From IMG/VR virus record IMGVR_UViG_3300024348_000042, positions 1-57,171 of that record: a stretch of DNA of 57,171 nucleotides; one strand, given 5' to 3'. The position numbers and the translations under genes were made by a program. Source of the DNA: a virus. How positions within the stretch are numbered: position 1 is the first letter of the stretch; every line of letters starts with the position of its first letter. Below the pieces are notes generated by a model, which had not been told where the DNA came from, made no database searches, and saw only the letters and a program-made list of their open reading frames with translations. Positions 40,459-47,475 of the stretch are shown one piece after another.

Positions 40459-41460
40459 TTATTCCCCATTTCGGATTTGATTTTGAACAAAGTTGTTGTT
40501 CATAATCATTTCGTATGCGATTGGCTCTGCTAATTTCTCAGCGTTTGCCTTATCTTCATCAGTTGCAACTTTGTTTCCATAGGATTCCATGAAGGCATGA
40601 TACTCTGTGAGTAATTCACTTTCATAATGTATTACACCATCAGTTCCAAATCTAGCTTCGTTCTCTGCTTTGATTTGTTCTAATGTCTTACCATCATACA
40701 AAACTTCACACCCGAATTGTGCTTGGTGTGTTAGTGGATATTGATTGTTTCCACAAATTAGTGATTTGTCAATGTTTCTGTGTGTTGCAGTGTGGTCATC
40801 AAAGTTTAGTGCTTGTACGCCTTCAAAGTGTTCTAACAAACTGAATTGTTTGTCATCTTCACCAGTTGGCATTCCTGCATATCCTTGTCCAACTACTTTG
40901 AGTAGTTTTTGTTGTCCACGACATTCTTCTACTGCCATTACAAGATCACCTAGATGACCTTCAACTGGAACATTGTTGACTTGCCATAAATTGAACTCTG
41001 AAATCTCAAACTCTCTTGCTTCTTGGAATGGTGCTGTTTGTCGATCCATACCTTGTTTACAAGTGTTCAATTCTTTCAAGAGATTCATGTAGACACTATC
41101 CGTTACAGTTGCAATTCCTTTTGCTAACTTTTCTTCAATCTCTTGGATTGTTTTCTCGTTAGGTGTTAGTTTTGCTTTTTCTTCTGCAATTTCTGCTAGT
41201 GCTTGTTCATTGAGTTTTTGGATCTCTTGATCATATCTTTCTTCTGTCAAAAGGTCTTTGTAATTCTCAAGATCTTCTAATGTATAGACCTCTTTGAATC
41301 CTTGCCAAACACATTGAAACTCTACTGACAATTCATCAAAAGTACAAGTTGATCCGTGTGAATCAAATGGTATTTCAACTGTTGCTGTTTCTGCATATAC
41401 GGCTCCAGTCATACCAATTGTTATTAGTGCAACTATCGCCATTATGTTTTGTTTCGTCAT
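40459..41460 (-). CDS. Secreted Cys-containing helical protein
   Basis: 333 residues. Signal peptide MTKQNIMAIVALITIGMTG with likely cleavage after VYAE. The mature part begins with a CTFDELSVEFQCVW hairpin, then a long charged helix (LTEERYDQEIQKLNEQALAEI), and further Cys that could form disulfides. No CTERM anchor. Similar host secreted proteins exist in Thaumarchaeota as far as I recall. Strong separate expression is suggested by its own terminator. Confidence 0.7.
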   Translation of the reverse strand: MTKQNIMAIVALITIGMTGAVYAETATVEIPFDSHGSTCTFDELSVEFQCVWQGFKEVYTLEDLENYKDLLTEERYDQEIQKLNEQALAEIAEEKAKLTPNEKTIQEIEEKLAKGIATVTDSVYMNLLKELNTCKQGMDRQTAPFQEAREFEISEFNLWQVNNVPVEGHLGDLVMAVEECRGQQKLLKVVGQGYAGMPTGEDDKQFSLLEHFEGVQALNFDDHTATHRNIDKSLICGNNQYPLTHQAQFGCEVLYDGKTLEQIKAENEARFGTDGVIHYESELLTEYHAFMESYGNKVATDEDKANAEKLAEPIAYEMIMNNNFVQNQIRNGE

Positions 41461-41503
41461 TACGAACTATTGGTTAAATTACGTCTTATAACTGTTACGT
41501 AGG

Positions 41504-41926
41504 TTATATTCTAAGCATCGTACCTAATGCCAAATCCTCATCTATTGTAACAAGTTCGTTAATTGTTTCAGTTCCAATTATCTCTATCTGTCTTGATTCT
41601 TTTGCATATGGAATTGTCAAAGTCCTTTGGTTGTCCTCTATGGTTTCTGTAAACTTGCATTCCTCCCCATCAATTAGCAAATAGAAAATATCGTCTTGTT
41701 CTTCGTGTTTGCTGTCAATTATTTTTCTTGGCAGTATTGCCTTCAATGATCCACCTTCAGTTGCCGTGATATTTATTATTAACGAAGTTGTATTTGTGTC
41801 ACTTGTAAAACTATTTACACTGCCTGATGTTATTTCATACTCTATCTGCAAACTTTGTTCTTCTGTTGTTATTTCCCCATTGCCCGATACAATTAGTATC
41901 ATTAATGGAACTAGAAATGTTTTCAC
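41504..41926 (-). CDS. Secreted paralogue of the PEFG protein's second domain, no anchor
   Basis: 140 residues from a GTG start. Signal peptide (MKTFLVPLMILIVSG), then a domain matching residues ~145-245 of the PEFG protein: YEITSGSVNSF versus YEISGGEVDSI, LKAILPRKIIDS versus IVLTLPRDVIDS, FYLLIDGEE versus FFVLVDGYE, RTLTIPY versus RTITIPF, IEIIGT shared. It lacks the PEFG motif and membrane helix and should be released. Together they look like an anchored/soluble pair. Confidence 0.78.
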   Translation of the reverse strand: MKTFLVPLMILIVSGNGEITTEEQSLQIEYEITSGSVNSFTSDTNTTSLIINITATEGGSLKAILPRKIIDSKHEEQDDIFYLLIDGEECKFTETIEDNQRTLTIPYAKESRQIEIIGTETINELVTIDEDLALGTMLRI

Positions 41927-42063
41927 AAATATTGTTTGTTTATTGTTGCTTATTAAAATTTAGTCTAAGAGGGCTACCGTTATTTCCTGTGAAGTACTCT
42001 TTGGTAATCCCTGACGACTAGTTAATGATTCTGACTTTGCAATATAAAGTTATGCTGATAAAC

Positions 42064-42405
42064 CTATCTCATCATTCTATTAAAATCGCTTATTCCCATT
42101 GCCCTACAATGATGACAGTCACAACCAGAACCAATTGTATCATCATGAAAACATTTTAAACAATGAGTATCATTATCACTTCTGAATACCCAATGTGGTG
42201 TTGTATTGTTCTTTTGTTCATTGATACATGGTGTAAATTCCAATGTTGGATCCAATGGCATTATTTTCCTACTATGGCAATTCACATTGTTTTTCATCAT
42301 CCACGTATTTTGACATGAGTGATGTCCATGTTTTCTGTGAATATGTTCTACAACTTTTTTTTCTGTATCACATGATTCTCCACATTCTATACAAGTTGGT
42401 TTCAT
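42064..42405 (-). CDS. Zinc-binding protein with C2H2 and ribbon-like sites under operator control
   Basis: 113 residues from MKPTCIECGESC at 42405 (the longer MYTVEYF start is the operator read through). CIECGESC with H-x4-H (EHIHRKHGHH), and CLKCFHD plus CDCHHCR near the end, suggest two to three zinc sites. Function unknown. Confidence 0.68.
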   Translation of the reverse strand: MKPTCIECGESCDTEKKVVEHIHRKHGHHSCQNTWMMKNNVNCHSRKIMPLDPTLEFTPCINEQKNNTTPHWVFRSDNDTHCLKCFHDDTIGSGCDCHHCRAMGISDFNRMMR

Positions 42406-42407
42406 AA

Positions 42408-42423
42408 AATACTCTACGGTATA
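42408..42423 (-). promoter_or_regulatory. Operator palindrome of the 42064-42405 gene
   Basis: AATACTCTACGGTATA with TATA box CTTAATAAACC at 42427-42437. Confidence 0.68.
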
Positions 42424-42644
42424 CACTTAATAAACCTATCTTTATTAGATGAAGATTTTTTCTTACTTCTAGACTTTGTTCTTAATACTGCTTTACAACA
42501 CATACATCTGACATCTTCAGTAGATAAGAAAATTCCACAGAATGTGCATCTCTTTTGTCCAACTTCATATCTGATTTTATTTGGAACTGGATCTGCTTGA
42601 TATTTCTTACAGATGTTTCTGCAAGTTCTACCCAATGTTTCCAC
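42414..42644 (-). CDS. Thaumarchaeal-type CPCC-like zinc ribbon, copy 3
   Basis: 76 residues from a GTG. TCRNICKKY, then RYEVGQKRCTFCGIFL and CMCCKAVLRTKSRSKK. Same order as the other copies, with Met replacing Pro in CPCC. Long Ser/Lys-rich tail. The operator and TATA box of the adjoining gene lie within its last codons. Confidence 0.74.
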   Translation of the reverse strand: METLGRTCRNICKKYQADPVPNKIRYEVGQKRCTFCGIFLSTEDVRCMCCKAVLRTKSRSKKKSSSNKDRFIKCIP

Positions 42645-42744
42645 ATCTATGTTTATTCATATTACAACCAATGACAAATATTATAATAATATTGCCTTTG
42701 AGAGTCAGCTCAAGTGTTGGTATGATTATTACAAAAGACTTTGT

Positions 42745-42937
42745 TAAAAACTTATCGGATCATGATTAACTTTCGGGTTACTCAAGTTTTTCTACCATTT
42801 TTCATCATGGCTTTTCATGATCTTAAAGTCAACGAGAAAATAGGGTTTTATCCCTTCGCCATGTCGCCATGACGATTTCTCATCGGAATTGGTTTTGTTA
42901 AGTGGCTCTAGAACCCCTAACTAGGTTATTCAATCCT
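42745..42937 (-). ncRNA. Candidate structured RNA B
   Basis: No ORF longer than ~11 codons fits on the transcript. TATA TTTATATAAC (42958-42967) predicts a start near 42937 and a T5 run (42746-42750) an end. Hairpins: GTTA/TAAC (42897-42900 with 42918-42921); GAGAAA/TTTCTC (42834-42839 with 42876-42881) enclosing AGGG/CCCT (42842-42845 with 42852-42855) and CATG/CATG (42860-42863 with 42868-42871); and ATCATG/CATGAT (42804-42809 with 42816-42821). The block is notably less AT-rich than its flanks. No known family recognised. Confidence 0.5.
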
Positions 42938-43007
42938 TACTCTATAATGTAATCTACGTTATATAAATATTGTGAATCTAAGTGAAAATTGTAGGTTCAC
43001 TTGCATA

Positions 43008-43094
43008 TTATTCTGATTCTTTTTTCTTTTTCTCTTTTTCAGTTTGTATCTTTGCTAGTTCCAGTTCTTCATTGGTATGTTTGAATTTTTTCAA
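43008..43094 (-). CDS. Tiny Lys/Glu-rich protein with TTG start
   Basis: 28 residues, almost wholly charged (ELELAKIQTEKEKKKKESE), from a TTG at 43094 preceded by GAGGTG six nt upstream. The Shine-Dalgarno supports a real cistron. Function unknown. Confidence 0.42.
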   Translation of the reverse strand: MKKFKHTNEELELAKIQTEKEKKKKESE

Positions 43095-43103
43095 CTTGAC
43101 ACC

Positions 43104-43190
43104 TCATAATTCTACATTGCAGTTCTTGCAATTAAGATTTCCAAAATGATTATCCTCTCCACAATTTTCACAAGTTAGTCGCTTCGTCAT
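43104..43190 (-). CDS. Tiny zinc-ribbon protein
   Basis: 28 residues: CENC and CKNC with a His-containing spacer (GEDNHFGNLN). Overlaps the stop of 43187-43417 by 4 bp. Function unknown. Confidence 0.6.
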   Translation of the reverse strand: MTKRLTCENCGEDNHFGNLNCKNCNVEL

Positions 43191-43417
43191 AATACTTCTA
43201 TGCTCACTATTTCATCAAATTCGTCATAATCAACCATTACTATTCTTGCCTCTAGTTCTTCAGTTCGTGCTACAGGATTATCGCTTACAGTTAATAGTAT
43301 TGGATCTACTTCCTCAAATCCTTTTTCTGGTGTTGGGTTTCCTTCAAGTGATTCTCTGGCTTGTTGAAGTTCTGACAAGTCATAACCTCCACCTTCGTCA
43401 ATTTTACCCATATCCAT
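43187..43417 (-). CDS. Acidic small protein
   Basis: 76 residues, acidic (pattern DEFDEIVSIEVL at the end), Gly/Pro-rich first half (GGGYDLSELQQARESLEG). Function unknown. Confidence 0.55.
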   Translation of the reverse strand: MDMGKIDEGGGYDLSELQQARESLEGNPTPEKGFEEVDPILLTVSDNPVARTEELEARIVMVDYDEFDEIVSIEVL

Positions 43418-43455
43418 GTAACAATGTAGAAATTAACAATATTTAACTATTTTTG

Positions 43456-43698
43456 TTATTCTATCTCATCTTGTTTGTTTTTCCACTCATCAATAATTGC
43501 TTTTGGAATCCATATAGATTTTGTTGATTCTCCACCAAAACAGTGACAAACTGTATCTCTTTCATGATTCCTGCCTCTACAAGGTTCTACTATTCCATTT
43601 TGAGAATTCCAATCACATATGTCACAAGTGCTTCCCGAACCATCACATCTTTCACATTCACAAGCAATTTCAATTTCTTCCATGTCTGTTCGTTTCAT
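43456..43698 (-). CDS. DnaJ-like zinc-knuckle protein under operator control
   Basis: 80 residues from MKRTDMEEIEIACECE at 43698; upstream codons are operator sequence. CECERCDGSGSTCDICDW contains a DnaJ-like CxGSG unit, then CRGRNHERDTVCHCFG. Likely two zinc ions. Related in layout to the adjacent 43733-43960. Confidence 0.66.
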   Translation of the reverse strand: MKRTDMEEIEIACECERCDGSGSTCDICDWNSQNGIVEPCRGRNHERDTVCHCFGGESTKSIWIPKAIIDEWKNKQDEIE

Positions 43699-43700
43699 AA

Positions 43701-43716
43701 TGTACCTTAGATAATA
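43701..43716 (-). promoter_or_regulatory. Operator palindrome of the 43456-43698 gene
   Basis: TGTACCTTAGATAATA with TATA box CTTAATAAATG at 43719-43729. Confidence 0.74.
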
Positions 43717-43732
43717 CACTTAATAAATGTAT

Positions 43733-43960
43733 CTACCAAACAGTGTTTTCTTCATCAATCTGTTCATTGACAACTTTCATTACATCATCAGGAATGTCTA
43801 CTTCGTAATCTCTTACTCTAACTTCATTCTCGACATATTCACAATCACATCCATTATTACATCTGTGAGTGCATTCAATTCCTCTAGCATCACATTTGTA
43901 ATCACAGTAGTAACCATGACCATTGCATTCTCTGCATTTGCTTTTGATTGTTACTTTCAT
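43733..43960 (-). CDS. DnaJ-like zinc-knuckle protein under operator control
   Basis: 75 residues from MKVTIKSKCRECNGHG at 43960. CRECNGHGYYCDYKCDARG and CTHRCNNGCDCEY form a dense DnaJ-like Cys array, then an acidic C-terminus (DVPD). Paralogue-like neighbour of 43456-43698 with its own operator. Confidence 0.66.
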   Translation of the reverse strand: MKVTIKSKCRECNGHGYYCDYKCDARGIECTHRCNNGCDCEYVENEVRVRDYEVDIPDDVMKVVNEQIDEENTVW

Positions 43961-43962
43961 AA

Positions 43963-43978
43963 CATACTGTAGATAATA
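43963..43978 (-). promoter_or_regulatory. Operator palindrome of the 43733-43960 gene
   Basis: CATACTGTAGATAATA; the TATA-like CACTATAAGAATG to its right partly overlaps the stop codon of the neighbouring gene. Confidence 0.68.
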
Positions 43979-43980
43979 CA

Positions 43981-44496
43981 CTATAAGAATGTATCTAATC
44001 CAGTTGTATTAGATAAAACTTTGTCAACTGAAGATAGATCTTTTACCTTAACTACCCAATTATCCCACTTGTAAGTAAACCCATCGCTACGAGTAGTTCC
44101 TTTTTTGATATAGTTTGCCTTTTTAAAAAAATCTTTGCTGTATATGCATCCCTCTATCCATGCCTTACTTTTATCATTTAACAAACCCACAAAAAAATAC
44201 ATATCACATTTTTGATCATAATATGTTGTAGTACAACAGTCAGTTCCTTCTTTTGGTGGATAATATAAATTCATGGTTTTGACTTCAATGTTGTTGTCAT
44301 TCCATACCATATCATAATTGTATATCTCATCATTGTTATGTGGTTTTACGCCAAGATAATCTGCAACAACTATTTCTCCTAAAGCACCTATGTAACCTGC
44401 TCTAGATCCTGTCTTATTTTGATTCAGAACAACATCAGGGTTGCTTATCAGTCTAGCCCTTTTTCTCATGTCATCTGTTATTGACACTTCTTTCAT
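43981..44496 (-). CDS. PD-(D/E)XK-like nuclease
   Basis: 171 residues. GALGEIVVADYLG near 37-49 and YNYDMVWNDNNIEVKTMN near 58-75 provide the Glu helix, Asp and E-x-K of a PD-(D/E)XK fold. A Cys/Tyr-rich middle (CCTTTYYDQKCDMY) may be an insertion. It could degrade host DNA or act in recombination. Confidence 0.7.
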   Translation of the reverse strand: MKEVSITDDMRKRARLISNPDVVLNQNKTGSRAGYIGALGEIVVADYLGVKPHNNDEIYNYDMVWNDNNIEVKTMNLYYPPKEGTDCCTTTYYDQKCDMYFFVGLLNDKSKAWIEGCIYSKDFFKKANYIKKGTTRSDGFTYKWDNWVVKVKDLSSVDKVLSNTTGLDTFL

Positions 44497-44528
44497 CTAA
44501 AAAGATATACAGTCGTTCCTTATAACTT

Positions 44529-44663
44529 TTAATAAACATTATTTATAAAATGATAAAGAAAGTTTATTTTGTAAAAATCTATGGCATGATAAATTAAAAG
44601 GAAAGGCAGTGCCACGACACTTTTTTTACGCGATATTATTGGTTCTAGAACCAACCTTAACAT
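44529..44663 (-). CDS. Possible leaderless small hydrophobic protein (or RNA)
   Basis: 44 residues from the ATG that ends directly at the operator: MLRLVLEPIISRKKSVVAL then hydrophobic and aromatic residues. The coding evidence is weak; a perfect 16-bp palindrome (44639-44654) and hairpin GGCA/TGCC lie inside, so the transcript may instead act as RNA. Confidence 0.35.
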   Translation of the reverse strand: MLRLVLEPIISRKKSVVALPFLLIYHAIDFYKINFLYHFINNVY

Positions 44664-44678
44664 ATACCTTAGATAATA
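44663..44678 (-). promoter_or_regulatory. Operator palindrome at 44.66 kb
   Basis: TATACCTTAGATAATA with a TATA-like GCTATTAATAAATG beyond it. The element matches the consensus exactly. Confidence 0.76.
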
Positions 44679-44715
44679 TGCTATTAATAAATGTATTGAA
44701 TAAAAAGAAAAAATT

Positions 44716-45246
44716 CTAGTTGCTGTGTTCAACTAGAAAAGAATCACCCATCATTCTCATCGTGTCAATTCCCATTGACATCATTGAATCATACACTGAT
44801 TCTGATTCAAATTCTTTGAATGCACGGTTTTCCTTGATAACCATTGTTCCTTCAGAACTGTCTACAAATCTAAACATCATCATGCCTTTTTGCACACCAT
44901 GTTTTTTGCTTGATTTTTTTGCCAATACTACTAAATGGTTTTCCCCAAATGGGAATATTTTGCCATATGTCTTTCCATTGTTACAGGCTTGTATCTCATC
45001 TATAACACTACGATATCCACCCATGTAAATATTCAAACCACTCATAAATCTGCTATGAATGATTTCTGGGTCTCCTTGAATCATAGTTTTTTCGCCTTTT
45101 AGTGCCTTTAGAATTGCTTGATCCATTTCTGCATAATGCTCAACAAATCTTCTTTCGTCAATTGCACCAAAAACATTTTCTGCTACATCAGCTTTCTCAA
45201 CACCCATTTCTAGGTATTCTTGCAAAGCTTGTTGTTTTGATTTCAT
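44716..45246 (-). CDS. Uncharacterised protein under operator control
   Basis: 176 residues, mixed alpha/beta: a helical start (LQEYLEMGVEKADVAENVF), a beta stretch (HLVVLAKKSSKKHG, MMMFRFVDSSEGTMVI) and a Met-rich C-terminus. No recognised domain. Head of a promoter with a strong operator. Confidence 0.6.
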   Translation of the reverse strand: MKSKQQALQEYLEMGVEKADVAENVFGAIDERRFVEHYAEMDQAILKALKGEKTMIQGDPEIIHSRFMSGLNIYMGGYRSVIDEIQACNNGKTYGKIFPFGENHLVVLAKKSSKKHGVQKGMMMFRFVDSSEGTMVIKENRAFKEFESESVYDSMMSMGIDTMRMMGDSFLVEHSN

Positions 45247-45247
45247 G

Positions 45248-45263
45248 TATACTCTAAGGTATA
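45248..45263 (-). promoter_or_regulatory. Operator palindrome of the 44716-45246 gene
   Basis: TATACTCTAAGGTATA with TATA box CCCTTAATAAGTG at 45267-45279. Confidence 0.76.
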
Positions 45264-45296
45264 TACCCTTAATAAGTGTATTGAATCATGTATCTT

Positions 45297-45566
45297 TTAA
45301 CATAAATGATCGCCTCCTGATTGTTTCATACTAGTAGTAAGTAATACTATGACTTGTACTATTTTTCGTATTATACGAGATTTGTTCGTACTATGATGAT
45401 TTTTTAGGCTCATATTATTAGTAAGTGTTGGGAACTTATCCATTTTCATTTGTACTGTCCAAAAATATTTTGTACGGTTCATACTGTTAACAAGTGATTG
45501 TAATTTATCCACTTTGTTTTTTATTGTCAAAACATTCTTTTTACTATCCATACAATACATTCGCAA
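45297..45566 (-). CDS. Doubtful ORF with internal repeats
   Basis: 89 residues, basic, containing two similar ~23-residue units (SKKNVLTIKNKVDKLQSLV and NRTKYFWTVQMKMDKFPTL). The underlying DNA is repetitive and palindrome-rich well beyond this frame, so the repeats may reflect DNA or RNA function rather than protein. Confidence 0.32.
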   Translation of the reverse strand: MRMYCMDSKKNVLTIKNKVDKLQSLVNSMNRTKYFWTVQMKMDKFPTLTNNMSLKNHHSTNKSRIIRKIVQVIVLLTTSMKQSGGDHLC

Positions 45567-45620
45567 TACTGTTACTTGTTTTATTTTTCGTAGACTACGA
45601 GTTTTTTTCGTACTTTATGA
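45352..45620. repeat. Imperfect direct repeats with hairpins
   Basis: A ~48-bp unit starting ACTTGT (45352 and 45574, 222 bp apart) contains TTTTTCG, a hairpin (TCGTATTATACGA; TCGTAGACTACGA) and a T-rich tail with TTCGTACT. A second pair (from 45411 and 45479) is less similar. They flank the doubtful ORF and precede the plus-strand operator promoter. Confidence 0.5.
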
Positions 45621-45631
45621 AATTCAATACG

Positions 45632-45658
45632 TTTATTAAGGGTATTATCTAAGGTATA
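45632..45658 (+). promoter_or_regulatory. Plus-strand operator promoter without an obvious gene
   Basis: TATA box TTTATTAAG (45632-45640) followed by the consensus operator TATTATCTAAGGTATA (45643-45658). Orientation is plus, whereas the nearest sure genes are minus. It should drive the transcript starting near 45661. Confidence 0.72.
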
Positions 45659-45660
45659 GT

Positions 45661-45795
45661 ATCATTAGTGAAGCCAATGAACACAGCTTCTGCTGGTCAA
45701 GAATGCATCTTGATGACTATTCTAGGCATTAATGGTTACGGATCGTTGATAATGGTAGGTATTCAGGGCAGTACTTCAATGGAGTCTTGAATATT
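45661..45795 (+). ncRNA. Candidate RNA F or tiny ORF downstream of the orphan promoter
   Basis: Relatively GC-rich, with hairpins GAAGC/GCTTC (45670-45674 with 45686-45690) and CAAGA/TCTTG (45698-45702 with 45708-45712). A small frame exists (GTG at 45668 or ATG at 45677, stop at 45788-45790, 37-40 residues, Gly/Ile/Met-rich) with no recognisable motif. It may be an RNA, a leader peptide or both. Opposite strand shows no gene here. Confidence 0.42.
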
Positions 45796-45804
45796 TATTA
45801 TTAT

Positions 45805-45900
45805 CTAAATTTCATAACACTTACAGTCTTTGTTTTTACAATTACAGTTGCAGTGATACCAGTCCTCTATTGCCTTAGAGCATTTTTTACAAAACTTCAT
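45805..45900 (-). CDS. Tiny Cys-rich zinc-binding protein
   Basis: 31 residues with eight Cys (CKKC, CNCNC, CKCY), an extreme Cys content. Could bind two zinc ions or be metallothionein-like. Function unknown. Confidence 0.58.
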   Translation of the reverse strand: MKFCKKCSKAIEDWYHCNCNCKNKDCKCYEI

Positions 45901-45921
45901 AATAAAAAAAAGGTTAGATGT

Positions 45922-46038
45922 CTATTTAACATATGGTTTGATATATGTGCTGTAATATGTTTGACTGGCTAATTTCCAGTTCTCATATACAATATCACAA
46001 AAATCAAAATATTTTGATGCTATGTCTGTAGTTACCAT
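45922..46038 (-). CDS. Tiny aromatic protein
   Basis: 38 residues, Tyr-rich helix (SKYFDFCDIVYENWKLASQ). No recognised domain. Function unknown. Confidence 0.45.
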   Translation of the reverse strand: MVTTDIASKYFDFCDIVYENWKLASQTYYSTYIKPYVK

Positions 46039-46069
46039 ACATTACCAATGAAAACCAACTATAAAAAGT

Positions 46070-46135
46070 TTATGTTTGATCTATGTCTACGTCTATTTCC
46101 TTACACTTTTTACATCTGTGAAATCTCTTTGTCAA
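46070..46135 (-). CDS. Possible minimal zinc knuckle with TTG start
   Basis: 21 residues (MTKRFHRCKKCKEIDVDIDQT). Short, but the CKKC knuckle and 4-bp overlap with the upstream gene follow the pattern of this virus. Confidence 0.32.
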   Translation of the reverse strand: MTKRFHRCKKCKEIDVDIDQT

Positions 46136-46305
46136 AATAATATCACTTTTCCATTTATCAAATATATTGCAAATAACTTGTAATCAGGATCACTTGGTAA
46201 ATCTTCATCTCCATGAAATACCTCAACATGACCCATTTTGCTTAGGTGTATTTGATTGATATTGTCAAAATGTTTTTTGATTTGTTGTTTTTCACTATCT
46301 TCCAT
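46132..46305 (-). CDS. Small hypothetical protein
   Basis: 57 residues; helical N-terminus and beta-like end (FAIYLINGKVILF). Overlaps the next upstream gene by 11 bp. Function unknown. Confidence 0.52.
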   Translation of the reverse strand: MEDSEKQQIKKHFDNINQIHLSKMGHVEVFHGDEDLPSDPDYKLFAIYLINGKVILF

Positions 46306-46519
46306 CTTGATCTTCCTTGTTCAGCAGTTCCTGAAACTTTGTTACAGTTTCCAACAAGTATTGACTAATGTTATTCTGTTTTACCTTTGTATCCATCATA
46401 GCCAATATTGATAAAACTTCGTAAAAGTTAAGTTTATGTTCATTGACTATTTTCTCCATTGCCATGTCTAATTCATTAAATCCTACTTCTATTTTGTCGT
46501 TATTAATCAAGTTAGTCAT
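46295..46519 (-). CDS. Small helical protein
   Basis: 74 residues, helical, charged (ELDMAMEKIVNEHKLNFYEVLSI). No recognised domain. Confidence 0.52.
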   Translation of the reverse strand: MTNLINNDKIEVGFNELDMAMEKIVNEHKLNFYEVLSILAMMDTKVKQNNISQYLLETVTKFQELLNKEDQDGR

Positions 46520-46553
46520 AACTAATCATTCTACAATCTTAGATTTAAAGATT

Positions 46554-47192
46554 TTAGACATCTTCTTCCATTTCTTTTAAAACCTGTAAATCTTCCTCAC
46601 TTATGACATCATTTTCCTCAATATTTTCAACTTTTTCTGTATTATTTACAAGTTCAGGCATGGTTCGTTCTTGTGTAGATTGTTCGCTTAACATTTCTGG
46701 TTGTAGGACTTTGTTCTCCACGACTTGATTTATACGGTACACGACTGGGCCGGAATTGAATATCTTTGCCTTCATCTCACTTGACTTGTCTCTTTGGGCG
46801 ATAAGTTTCTGTATCTCTATGGTTCTGTTATTTCGAATATTGATAAGATTTGCTAGATAAGTTGATCTTGCAAGATATTTGTCAGGTGGGCATACTTCCA
46901 AACTTTCCATTACTATTCTTTCCAGTTGGTCATACTTTGTATTGATTGTTTTTATTTCCTCATTGCATTGCACAATTGTCTTGGAATAATTGTCCAAGTT
47001 CATTTGATACTTGTATAGATAATCCTTTGTCATTAGTTGATCAAAGTTTATCTTTGCCTCCTCTCTTAGTTTGTCAACAATTCTGTATACGGTTCCTCTT
47101 GGAATATTTGTTATCTTGATAATATCTTTTGCCTCATAACCCACAGAAAGTAAATGCTCTATCTCTTTGAAGTAGAGTGCTTTTCTTCCCAT
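46554..47192 (-). CDS. Probable terminase small subunit
   Basis: 212 residues. An N-terminal helix-turn-helix (LSVGYEAKDIIKITNIPRG then TVYRIVDKLREE) is followed by a long coiled-coil region (NYSKTIVQCNEEIKTINTK) and an acidic tail (EEDLQVLKEMEEDV). This HTH/coiled-coil/acidic-tail order is typical of small terminases that recognise viral DNA and recruit TerL. The distance from terL (15 kb) is unusual. No sequence signature is unique, so confidence is moderate. Confidence 0.62.
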   Translation of the reverse strand: MGRKALYFKEIEHLLSVGYEAKDIIKITNIPRGTVYRIVDKLREEAKINFDQLMTKDYLYKYQMNLDNYSKTIVQCNEEIKTINTKYDQLERIVMESLEVCPPDKYLARSTYLANLINIRNNRTIEIQKLIAQRDKSSEMKAKIFNSGPVVYRINQVVENKVLQPEMLSEQSTQERTMPELVNNTEKVENIEENDVISEEDLQVLKEMEEDV

Positions 47193-47302
47193 TAGTTGCT
47201 CCGATGCAAGTCAAATCTTTTTTCACAAATTATACATCTTTCCATGATTCCGAATTGGTTCATGAACTTTCCTTTGTCATCACATTGCAAACACTTTGCC
47301 AT
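47192..47302 (-). CDS. Tiny zinc-ribbon protein before terS
   Basis: 36 residues: CLQC (4-7) and CIIC (23-26) with a basic end. Its stop and the terS start share TAATG. A GGAG Shine-Dalgarno lies upstream of its ATG. Confidence 0.62.
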   Translation of the reverse strand: MAKCLQCDDKGKFMNQFGIMERCIICEKRFDLHRSN

Positions 47303-47475
47303 TAGTTGCACAACTCCTCAAAAATACTTAAACATTGTTTGTCATTAATTAGGCATAATTTGATACACATTGTCACGTTATTTCAAGTGTTATAGTATAA
47401 AAGCATTAAAAATGGACAGTTTATCGGGATAGTTTAATTGCTATGGCATGATACTTTACCATGTATAGAATTTGT

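Noticed and set aside
41927-42063. A sixth structured RNA
   Set aside because: GGG/CCC and TACC/GGTA can pair (41971-42011), but the stem is short and interrupted and the region may simply be a 5' leader; evidence is too weak to list.
45787-45972. 61-codon plus-strand hydrophobic frame
   Set aside because: The opposite strand encodes two better small genes (a Cys-rich protein and a helical one), and no promoter points into it.
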